Origin: Jiangella ureilytica
Lineage (GTDB): Bacteria > Actinomycetota > Actinomycetes > Jiangellales > Jiangellaceae
Direction: 5' to 3'
Assembly: GCF_004348545.1 (NCBI RefSeq)
Contig: NZ_SMKL01000067.1
Span: 1 to 34,245 of the forward strand
Length of the DNA: 34,245 nucleotides
The position numbers and the translations under genes are program-made. Of this stretch, positions 9,847 to 16,535 are shown in pieces (within the stretch, counting starts at the first letter, position 1; the number at the start of each line of letters is the position of its first letter). The notes under the pieces were generated by a model that was given only the letters and a program-made list of their open reading frames with translations, had not been told where the DNA came from and searched no databases.

Positions 9847-11058
9847 ATGGACGTCCCGGGCTGGGTATGGGTGCCGACGGTGGCGGGGATCGTCGCGCTG
9901 CTGGTGTTCGACTACGTGTTCCACGTGCGCCGGGCGCACGTGCCGACGCTGCGCGAGGCGGCGGTGTGGTCGGCGCTGTACGTCGGCATCGCCGTGGCGT
10001 TCGGCGTGGGTGTGCTGGTCGTCGGCGGCACCACCATGGGCGCGGAGTACTTCGCCGGCTACATCACCGAGAAGGCGCTGTCGGTCGACAACCTCTTCGT
10101 GTTCCTGGTCATCCTGCACAGCTTCCGCGTGCCCCGCGAGCACCAGCAGAAGGCGCTGCTGTTCGGCATCACGTTCTCGCTGATCGCGCGGACGGGCCTG
10201 ATCTTCGTCGGGTCGGCGCTGATCAACACGTTCGCCTGGGTGTTCTACCTGTTCGGGCTGATCCTGCTGATCACCGCGGGCAACACGCTCAAGCCCCGCG
10301 GCGGCGAACCCGACGAGGGCGAGAACATCGCCGTCCGCACGGCTCGGCGGCTCTTCCACACCAGCGAGTCCTACGACGGCGGCCGGCTGTACACCGAGCG
10401 CGACGGCCGCCGGGCGATGACCCCGATGCTGCTCGTCATGGTGGCGCTGGCCGGCACCGACGTGCTGTTCGCGCTGGACTCGATCCCGGCGATCTTCGGC
10501 CTCACCCAGAACGTGTACCTGGTCTTCACCGCCGTCGCGTTCTCGCTGCTCGGACTGCGCCAGCTGTACTTCCTCATCGACGGCCTGCTCGACCGGCTGA
10601 TCTACCTGGCGTACGGGCTGGCCGCGATCCTGGCCTTCATCGGCGTGCGGCTCATCCTGCACGCGCTGCACGAGAACAACCTGCCGTTCGTCAACAACGG
10701 CCAGCCCGTCGAGGTGGCCGAGATCACTACCGGGCTGTCGCTGACGGTGATCGTGTCGGTCCTCGTCGTGACGGTGCTCGCGTCGCTGTTCAGCCACACC
10801 GGCCGGGCGCAGACGGCGATCGCCAACGCCCGCCGGCACGCGACGGCCTATCTCGACTCCGAGTACACCGCCGACCCCGCCGAGCGGGAGCGGATCTTCC
10901 AGTGCCTCGTGGACGAGAAGGTCGAGATCGTGAAGCTCGGACCGAAGTACAAGCAGATGGCCCGCGACGCCGACGGCCTGCTCGACCTGGTGGAGCAGGC
11001 GCACGCGCGCCACGACGCCGCGGTCGCCCGGGGTGAGGCCCCCGCCGCCCGCAGCTGA
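9847..11058 (+). CDS. TerC-family integral membrane protein (Alx-like)
   Basis: 403 residues with about eight or nine membrane spans. TerC/Alx proteins are linked to tellurite resistance, and recent work on the family points to manganese export; the exact ion is not readable here. The two family signatures with conserved acidic residues in membrane helices are present: EKALSVDNLFVF (Asp81) and ALAGTDVLFALDSIPAIFG (Asp205, Asp211). Between them is a charged cytoplasmic loop (about 150-190). The C-terminal 80 or so residues form a charged soluble tail (YTADPAERERIFQ...). The gene diverges from leuS and shares its 221-bp upstream region, where I see no yybP-ykoY riboswitch. The ATG at 9847 is supported by AAGGTGG four bases upstream. 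Confidence 0.92.
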   Translation: MDVPGWVWVPTVAGIVALLVFDYVFHVRRAHVPTLREAAVWSALYVGIAVAFGVGVLVVGGTTMGAEYFAGYITEKALSVDNLFVFLVILHSFRVPREHQQKALLFGITFSLIARTGLIFVGSALINTFAWVFYLFGLILLITAGNTLKPRGGEPDEGENIAVRTARRLFHTSESYDGGRLYTERDGRRAMTPMLLVMVALAGTDVLFALDSIPAIFGLTQNVYLVFTAVAFSLLGLRQLYFLIDGLLDRLIYLAYGLAAILAFIGVRLILHALHENNLPFVNNGQPVEVAEITTGLSLTVIVSVLVVTVLASLFSHTGRAQTAIANARRHATAYLDSEYTADPAERERIFQCLVDEKVEIVKLGPKYKQMARDADGLLDLVEQAHARHDAAVARGEAPAARS

Positions 11059-11081
11059 CGCCGTCGCCGATCGGTCGCCGG

Positions 11082-11717
11082 TCAGAAGACGAGGTACCAG
11101 CGGTCCCAGAACTCGATGGTGATGAGGATCGCGATGATGAGGAACCAGACGGTGACGATGAGGCCGCGGCTCTCGACGACGGCCCGGCGCAGCCACCCGG
11201 GCGCCTTGAGGTGTCCCTCGGAGAGGGTATAGCCCGTCGTGTAGACGAAGATCGGGATGGTGACGACCCACACGACCATGCAGTAGGGGCACAGCGCGCC
11301 GATGTAGTACGTGGTCTGGGTGAACAGCCAGGTGACGAACGTGGCGCCGGCCAGCGCGCCGGCGTTGAGGCCGAGCCAGAACCAGCGCGGCAGCGTCGCG
11401 CCCGTGAGCGCGACCACGCCGGCCGTGACGACGACGGGGAACGCCGCGACGCCGATGACGGGGTTGGGGAAGCCGAACAGCGACCCCTGCCAGCTGTCCA
11501 TGACCGTGCCGCAGGTGAGGACGGGATTGAAGCTGCACGACGGCGTGTAGCCGGGGTCCTGCAGGACCCGGACGCGCTCGATGATCAGCATCGCCGAGGC
11601 CCAGACGCCGATCGCTCCGCCGATGGTGAGCAGCCAGCCGAGGACCTTGATCGAGGCCCGCGTCTCAGGCAGCTCGAACTCGGTGTCCTCGAGGTGTTCC
11701 TTCTCCTGCACGGCCAT
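11082..11717 (-). CDS. Vitamin K epoxide reductase (VKOR) family protein
   Basis: 211 residues. Bacterial VKOR passes electrons from a periplasmic DsbA-like thiol oxidase to quinone, so it drives disulfide formation in exported proteins. The four functional cysteines are visible: C61 and C69 in the external loop (SCSFNPVLTCGTVMDS) and the CPYC active site (C143, C146). Four or five membrane helices surround them, including LGWLLTIGGAIGVWASAMLI. The C-terminus adds a further span ending IEFWDRWYLVF. It faces terC tail to tail with a 23-base gap. The DsbA partner is not in this window. The ATG at 11717 follows a leader with a TACGAT candidate -10 about 16 bases upstream. Confidence 0.9.
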   Translation of the reverse strand: MAVQEKEHLEDTEFELPETRASIKVLGWLLTIGGAIGVWASAMLIIERVRVLQDPGYTPSCSFNPVLTCGTVMDSWQGSLFGFPNPVIGVAAFPVVVTAGVVALTGATLPRWFWLGLNAGALAGATFVTWLFTQTTYYIGALCPYCMVVWVVTIPIFVYTTGYTLSEGHLKAPGWLRRAVVESRGLIVTVWFLIIAILITIEFWDRWYLVF

Positions 11718-11822
11718 GAGTCACCCGGTGATGATCGTAGGTATCCAACGGACCATCAACGTACGCTACCCGCCTGGCGTGCCCGACGACAGATCACGAA
11801 TCGGTCCCGCACCGCCGGTGGT

Positions 11823-12056
11823 ATGCGAAGATTGCGCCAATCCACCGGTCCGGGCGACATCGATCGGACAGCCCGCCCGCGGCCGCCGTCGGCCGCCGTC
11901 GTGACCGTGGCCGCATTGCTCGTGGTGCTGGCGCCGGCCGCCGGCCCGGTCGACGTCCAGGAGCCCGGCTGGCCCGGCAGTGGGCGCTCACCCGACCCCG
12001 GACTGATCACGTTCACCACCCGATTCCCTGCCCCACCAGGCCTGCAGCCCTCATGA
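11823..12056 (+). CDS. Possible small secreted or membrane peptide running into repeat D
   Basis: A 77-codon ORF from ATG 11823: basic start (MRRLRQSTGPGDIDRTAR), a hydrophobic stretch (SAAVVTVAALLVVLAPAAG), then a Pro/Gly-rich tail. The last 17 codons (LITFTTRFPAPPGLQPS) are encoded by repeat D, which also supplies the stop. This layout looks like a signal peptide or single membrane span plus a tail donated by an inserted element. The ribosome site is weak (GGTGG) and no family is recognised, so it may be a remnant or a chance ORF. Confidence 0.3.
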   Translation: MRRLRQSTGPGDIDRTARPRPPSAAVVTVAALLVVLAPAAGPVDVQEPGWPGSGRSPDPGLITFTTRFPAPPGLQPS

Positions 12057-12188
12057 TGCTAGGGCGATCCTCGTGACGCCGTCAGGATTCGGCGGAAAGC
12101 GATTGCCGCCCTACACCACGAGGATCACCCGAGCGTCACCACGGCTGCAGGCCTGGTGCGACACGGGATTCCGTGGTGAACGTGATCA
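12004..12188. repeat. Palindromic repeat D (family 2, about 185 bp)
   Basis: Bounded by a perfect 16-bp terminal inverted repeat, TGATCACGTTCACCAC (12004-12019) and GTGGTGAACGTGATCA (12173-12188). After a short mismatch the arms continue as TTCCC/GGGAT. Internal modules include CACCAGGCCTGCAG, CTCGTGACG, CACGAGGATCAC and GCAGGCCTGGTG, themselves mutually complementary. Copy E at 33926-34088 has the same ends. No coding capacity. Confidence 0.75.
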
Positions 12189-12209
12189 TTCCGGGGGCGG
12201 CGGGCGGGG

Positions 12210-13937
12210 TCAGGGATGGGCGCAGCGGTCGTCGACCAGGACCTCGACCGAGGTGTCGGCGGTGACGACGCACGACGGCGGCAGGACGAACCAGCGCAGC
12301 GCCTCGAAGTCCGCGGACAGCCCGGTCGGCCCTTCCTCGAGGACGTCGGGCCGCGACGCCAGCACCGTCCGCGCGTCGTCGAGGTGGGTGGCCAGCATCT
12401 CCTCGCCCACCCGCTCGTGCCGCTCGGCGCCGACCAGCAGGCCCTGCGCGTCGTAGTGCAGCCCGGTGAGCCGGACCGGCGGGCGCGACGTGCCCTCGCG
12501 GTGCCGCCAGAGGCCGGTGTGCGGGTCGAACCCGTAGTCGGGCAGCAGCCGGTACCCGTCGGCGGCGATCAGCGCGACCGCGTCGACCAGGTAGTCGCGC
12601 ACGGTGTCGGAGATGAAGTAGTTGAAGTTCAGCCGGGTCCAGCCGGGCTTGATGCCCTCGCAGCCGACGCCGACCACGTCGCGGAACCCGCGGGACTCCG
12701 CCGGGCCGACCGACAGCAGCCGGTGGCCGTACGGCCCCGCGCACGAGCAGCCGCCGCGGGCCTGGATGCCGAAGAGGTCGTTGAGCAGGGCGACGACGAA
12801 GTTGTGGTGCAGGAACCGCTCTCCGTGGCGGATGCGGAAGGACACGATTGGCAGCCGCGGCACGTCGCGGTTGCCGAGCACGTCGATCTGCGGCACGTCC
12901 TGCCAGCGCCGCAGCGCGTGCCGCCACAGGGCCTCTTCACGCTCCTGGATGAGGTCGGTGCCGACGGCGTCCTTGAGCCCGAACACCAGACCGGCGCGGA
13001 TCGACTCGACGATGGCCGGGGTGCCGCCCTCTTCGCGGGCGACGGGGTCGTCGAGGTAGCGGTGCTCGTCAGGACTGACGAACTCGACGGTGCCGCCGCC
13101 GGGCACCGTCGGGACCTGGTTCTGCACCAGCGCGGCGTCGACGACGAGCACGCCGGGGGTCTGCGGGCCGCCGACGAACTTGTGCGGCGACAGGAAGATC
13201 GCGTCCTTGTGGTCGCCGGCGCCGGCGGCGCTCTCGGCCATGCGGATCGGGACGTAGGGCGCGGCGGCGGCATAGTCCCAGAACGACAGCGCGCCGTGCT
13301 CGTGCAGCAACGCCGCGATGGGCTCGGTGTTCGTCAGCACGCCGGTGACGTTGGACGCGGCGGAGAAGCTGCCGATGCGCAGCGGTCGGTCGGCGTGGGC
13401 GCGCAGCAACCGGTCCAGCTGCGCGAGGTCGATGTGGCCGTCGGCGTCGGTGTCGACGGCGACGACGTCGGCGATGGTCTCGCGCCAGGGCAGCTCGTTG
13501 GAGTGGTGCTCGTACGGCCCGACGAACACGACCGGCCGGCTCGCCGGGACGTCGTAGACGACGCCGTGACGCTTGGGCGCGCCGGCCGGGATCCGCAGCT
13601 CGAGGATGGCGATGAGCTTGTTGACGGCGGACGTGGCGCCGGACCCGGTGAATATCACGAGGTGGTCCTCGGTGCCGCCGACCGACGTGCGGATGGTGCG
13701 CCGGGCGTCCTCGCGCAGCAGCGTCGTCTGCAGCCCGGTGCCGGAGCTCTCGGTGTGGGTGTTGGCGTAGAGCGGGAGCACCTGCTCGCGGACGAAGTCC
13801 TCGATGAAGTCGAGCGACCGCCCCGACGCGGTGTAGTCGGCGTAGGTCATGCGGCGGGCACCGTAAGGCCCGTGCAGCACCTCGCCCTCGCCGATGATGC
13901 CGCTGCGGATCCGCTCGATCAGCGACGTCGCGACCAT
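12210..13937 (-). CDS. Aminotransferase class V-fold, PLP-dependent enzyme (cysteine desulfurase-like)
   Basis: 575 residues from the ATG at 13937, about 150 longer than a plain SufS/CsdA. The fold core is clear: GSGATSAVNKLI (98-109, phosphate-binding turn), EHHSNELPWR (143-152), the PLP Asp in FWDYAAAAPY (Asp221), and the Schiff-base Lys in LSPHKFVGG (Lys253). A QARGGCSCAGPYGHRLL segment carries Cys397 and Cys399 where desulfurases keep their active-site cysteine region, so sulfur chemistry is plausible but unproven. The C-terminal third (from about 450) is an added domain I do not recognise. GGGGGA upstream of 13937 is the ribosome site; the frame extends to 14036 but that part is not protein-like. 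Transcribed away from phoX1; the two share a 161-bp promoter region. Confidence 0.83.
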   Translation of the reverse strand: MVATSLIERIRSGIIGEGEVLHGPYGARRMTYADYTASGRSLDFIEDFVREQVLPLYANTHTESSGTGLQTTLLREDARRTIRTSVGGTEDHLVIFTGSGATSAVNKLIAILELRIPAGAPKRHGVVYDVPASRPVVFVGPYEHHSNELPWRETIADVVAVDTDADGHIDLAQLDRLLRAHADRPLRIGSFSAASNVTGVLTNTEPIAALLHEHGALSFWDYAAAAPYVPIRMAESAAGAGDHKDAIFLSPHKFVGGPQTPGVLVVDAALVQNQVPTVPGGGTVEFVSPDEHRYLDDPVAREEGGTPAIVESIRAGLVFGLKDAVGTDLIQEREEALWRHALRRWQDVPQIDVLGNRDVPRLPIVSFRIRHGERFLHHNFVVALLNDLFGIQARGGCSCAGPYGHRLLSVGPAESRGFRDVVGVGCEGIKPGWTRLNFNYFISDTVRDYLVDAVALIAADGYRLLPDYGFDPHTGLWRHREGTSRPPVRLTGLHYDAQGLLVGAERHERVGEEMLATHLDDARTVLASRPDVLEEGPTGLSADFEALRWFVLPPSCVVTADTSVEVLVDDRCAHP

Positions 13938-14098
13938 CCGGTCCCCCTCTCCCCGTCGGTCCAGCATGCACCCTCGACGCCCCGTCCGGCACCCGAGAGG
14001 GCCATGCCATACGTTTCGTGACTTCTTGGTGGCCAACGGGCGAATGTTTACCTACGCTGTGACACCACGTTCGTGCCCCCTGGCGGAGGGAGCCACCG

Positions 14099-16243
14099 AT
14101 GCCCGACCACGACGACGGCCCCGGCCCGCGGCGGTTGCTCCCGCTGCTCGACAGCGCGCGTGGCGGCCGCAGCGCCATGACGTGCCGGTACCGCTGCGCC
14201 GATGCCTGCGCCCACGAGCCGCCCAACACCAGCGACAACGCCTACTTCGGCGACGTGGTCGAGGCCGCCGTCAGCCGGCGAGGACTGCTCCGCGGCGGTG
14301 CCGCCGCTGCCGCCGTCGTCGTCGGATCGGGGGCCGCGAGCACGCTCGCCGCCGGCACGCTCGCCGCCGCGTCGGAGGATTCCGCCGCCGCCACCCGGCC
14401 GCCCAGTCAGCCCAGGCCGGACCACCCCGGCGGACCCGAGTACGGCCGCCCGGTCGGCTTCCGTCCGGTCGGCGACAACACGGTCGACGCCGTCGTCGTC
14501 CCGAACGGCTACGACTGGTCGGTGACCATCGCATGGGGCGAGCCCGTGCTGCGCGGCGCGCCGGAGTTCGACTTCGACCACCAGACCGCGGCAGCCCAGC
14601 GCGAGCAGTTCGGCTACAACTGCGACTTCGTGGCCGTCTACCCGCTGGACCGCCGCTTCGACCGCGCCCTGCTCTGGGTCAACCACGAGTACACCAACGA
14701 GGAGCTGATGTTCCGCGGCTGGACCGGCGCGGCCGGCGCCACCGTGGAGCAGTTGCGCATCGCCATGGCCGCGCACGGCGGGTCGATCGTCGAGATCGAG
14801 CGGGCCGGCGACACCGGCGAGTGGCGTCCGGCCGGCGGCAGCCGGCGGCACAACCGGCGCATCCACACCGGCACCCGGTTCCGCGTCACCGGACCGGCGG
14901 CGGGCAGCCCGTTGCTGCGCACCAGCGCCGATCCCGCGGGCACCACCGTCCTCGGCATGCTGAACAACTGCGCCGGCGGCACCACGCCGTGGGGCACCGT
15001 CCTCACCGGCGAAGAGAACGTCAACCAGTACTTCGGCGCGTCGGCGCCGGTCACGGACCCGACCGTCGCGGCCCGCTACGCCCGCTACGGCATCCGCACC
15101 ACCGCGGGCACCGAGCGCGCCTGGGAGCGCGCCGACCCGCGCTTCGACGTCGCCCGCGAGCCGAACGAGCCGAACCGGTTCGGCTGGGTCTGCCAGATCG
15201 ACCCGTACGACCCGCGATCGACCCCGCAGAAGCTCACCGCCCTGGGCCGGTTCAAGCACGAGGGCGCGACGACGGCACTGACGGCGGACGGGCGGGTCGC
15301 GGTCTACATGGGCGACGACGAGCGGTTCGAGTACGTGTACAAGTTCGTGTCGTCCGGCCGGTTCCGCACCGGCGGCTCGACCCGTGATCGGCGGCACAAC
15401 CTGGCCTTGCTCGAGGACGGCGATCTCTACGTGGCGCGGTTCACCGGCGACAGCCCGCCCGCGGAGATCGACGGCTCCGGCCGGCTGCCCTCCGACGGGC
15501 TGTTCGACGGCACCGGCCAATGGCTGCCGCTGGTCGTCGGCGGCGAGAGCACGATCGACGGCATGAGCGTCGAGGAGGTGCTGGTCCTCACTCGGCTGGC
15601 CGCCGACCGCGCCGGCGCCACCAAGATGGACCGCCCCGAGGACGTCGAGCCGCATCCCGTCACCGGCACCGTGTTCATGGCGCTGACCAACAATGACCGC
15701 CGCACCCCCGCCCAGGCCGACGAGGCCAACCCGCGGGCCACCAATCGGTGGGGCCACGTCCTCGCGCTCGACGAGGACGGCGGCGACGCGGCGGCCCTGG
15801 CCTTCACGTGGTCGCTCGTGCTGGTGGCCGGCGACCCCGACGACCCGTCGACCTACTACGCGGGGTTCGACAAGTCGCAGGTCAGCATGATCAGCTGCCC
15901 CGACAACGTCGCGTTCGACCCGTCCGGCCGGCTCTGGCTCGCCACCGACGGCATGCCCGCCTCGGTCGGCGTCAACGACGGCATGTTCGTCCTCCCCCTC
16001 GACGGCGACGACGCCGGCCACCTGCGCCGCTTCGCCTCCGTCCCGGTGGGCGCGGAGTGCTGCGGCCCCTGCATCACGCCCGACGGCCGCACCGCGCTGA
16101 TCGCCGTCCAGCACCCCGGCGAGGAGGACGGCGCCACGCCCGACAACCCCGCCTCGACCTTCCCCTACGGCGACCAGCCGCGGCCGTCCGTCGTCACCGT
16201 CTGGCGGACCAGTCCCACGGGTGGGCCCTTCATCGGCGACTGA
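14099..16243 (+). CDS. PhoX-family alkaline phosphatase, Tat-exported (first copy)
   Basis: 714 residues, DUF839/PhoX family. PhoX enzymes are secreted phosphomonoesterases using an iron-calcium cofactor. A twin-arginine signal (SRRGLLRGGAAAAAVVVGS, from residue 59) follows a conserved 58-residue N-terminal extension with C-x3-C-x3-C (Cys29, 33, 37; TCRYRCADAC) and PNTSDNAYFGDVVE. Mature-part signatures are FGYNCDF, LWVNHEYTNEELMF, LTGEENVNQYF, YMGDDERFEYVYKF, KMDRPEDVE, CPDNVAFDPSGRLWLATDG and ECCGPCITPDGRT. These supply the Cys/Glu/Asp residues that bind the metals in known PhoX. The ATG at 14099 lies after GGCGGAGGGAG. The next gene is a close paralogue; most aligned residues are identical. 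Confidence 0.9.
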   Translation: MPDHDDGPGPRRLLPLLDSARGGRSAMTCRYRCADACAHEPPNTSDNAYFGDVVEAAVSRRGLLRGGAAAAAVVVGSGAASTLAAGTLAAASEDSAAATRPPSQPRPDHPGGPEYGRPVGFRPVGDNTVDAVVVPNGYDWSVTIAWGEPVLRGAPEFDFDHQTAAAQREQFGYNCDFVAVYPLDRRFDRALLWVNHEYTNEELMFRGWTGAAGATVEQLRIAMAAHGGSIVEIERAGDTGEWRPAGGSRRHNRRIHTGTRFRVTGPAAGSPLLRTSADPAGTTVLGMLNNCAGGTTPWGTVLTGEENVNQYFGASAPVTDPTVAARYARYGIRTTAGTERAWERADPRFDVAREPNEPNRFGWVCQIDPYDPRSTPQKLTALGRFKHEGATTALTADGRVAVYMGDDERFEYVYKFVSSGRFRTGGSTRDRRHNLALLEDGDLYVARFTGDSPPAEIDGSGRLPSDGLFDGTGQWLPLVVGGESTIDGMSVEEVLVLTRLAADRAGATKMDRPEDVEPHPVTGTVFMALTNNDRRTPAQADEANPRATNRWGHVLALDEDGGDAAALAFTWSLVLVAGDPDDPSTYYAGFDKSQVSMISCPDNVAFDPSGRLWLATDGMPASVGVNDGMFVLPLDGDDAGHLRRFASVPVGAECCGPCITPDGRTALIAVQHPGEEDGATPDNPASTFPYGDQPRPSVVTVWRTSPTGGPFIGD

Positions 16244-16277
16244 GCGGCGCACGAACCCAGGAGCCCGGGGTGGGAGG

Positions 16278-16311
16278 GGGGCCGGCGCCCCTCGTCCGCG
16301 GCGCCGGCCCC
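16278..16311 (+). terminator. Strong GC hairpin after phoX1
   Basis: A perfect 12-bp stem, GGGGCCGGCGCC with GGCGCCGGCCCC, has a ten-base loop and lies 35 bases past the phoX1 stop. There is no U-tract, as is common in high-GC actinomycetes, so it probably ends or protects the first phoX transcript and separates it from the second copy. Confidence 0.55.
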
Positions 16312-16411
16312 GTCCCGCCCCGGCGCGGGCTCCAGCCGGTGGCCGGCGCCCGCCGGCTACGAGGACGCCAGTCATGGCCGATCACTCTCGGCAAACATGC
16401 TGGTCAGCGGC

Positions 16412-16430
16412 TTAGCGAAGGCTTGCCTAA
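16412..16430. promoter_or_regulatory. IdeR/DmdR-type iron box upstream of phoX2
   Basis: TTAGCGAAGGCTTGCCTAA matches the 19-base actinobacterial iron-box consensus TTAGGTTAGGCTAACCTAA at 14 positions, including both outer TTAG/CTAA arms and the central AGGCT. It lies about 105 bases before the phoX2 start. Such boxes bind the iron-loaded repressor (IdeR/DmdR1). PhoX enzymes contain iron, so iron control of this gene is chemically sensible. No comparable box was seen before phoX1. Confidence 0.5.
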
Positions 16431-16440
16431 CTCATGCGCC

Positions 16441-16458
16441 CTTTACCTTCTGTTCGTT
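16441..16458 (+). promoter_or_regulatory. Weak PHO-box-like direct repeat before phoX2
   Basis: CTTTACC and GTTCGTT are spaced 11 bases start to start, as in the PhoP direct repeats (consensus GTTCACC) of streptomycetes, but match it at only five and four of seven positions. They lie about 33-50 bases before TAGGTT (16491-16496), a candidate -10 box, which is where PhoP activates. Suggestive only. Confidence 0.22.
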
Positions 16459-16535
16459 CTCAGGTGGTGGCTCCCGAGCAGCCCGGTTCCTAGGTTCTGG
16501 TGGAGAACGTGCCGGAGAGTGACGAAGGGACTCCC

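Noticed and set aside
12136-12927. Minus-strand frame ending in a peptide similar to that read from repeat D
   Set aside because: It is a frame-shifted shadow of the aminotransferase gene that runs into the right arm of repeat D.
14046-14077. PHO box before phoX1 (GTTTACC ... GTTCGTG)
   Set aside because: The two good units are 23 bases apart, not a multiple of 11, and the unit between does not match.
14048-16375. Long minus-strand frames opposite both phoX genes (also 16797-19043)
   Set aside because: Antisense shadows with His/Gly/Arg/Val-rich composition and no domain; the PhoX frames carry all conserved motifs.
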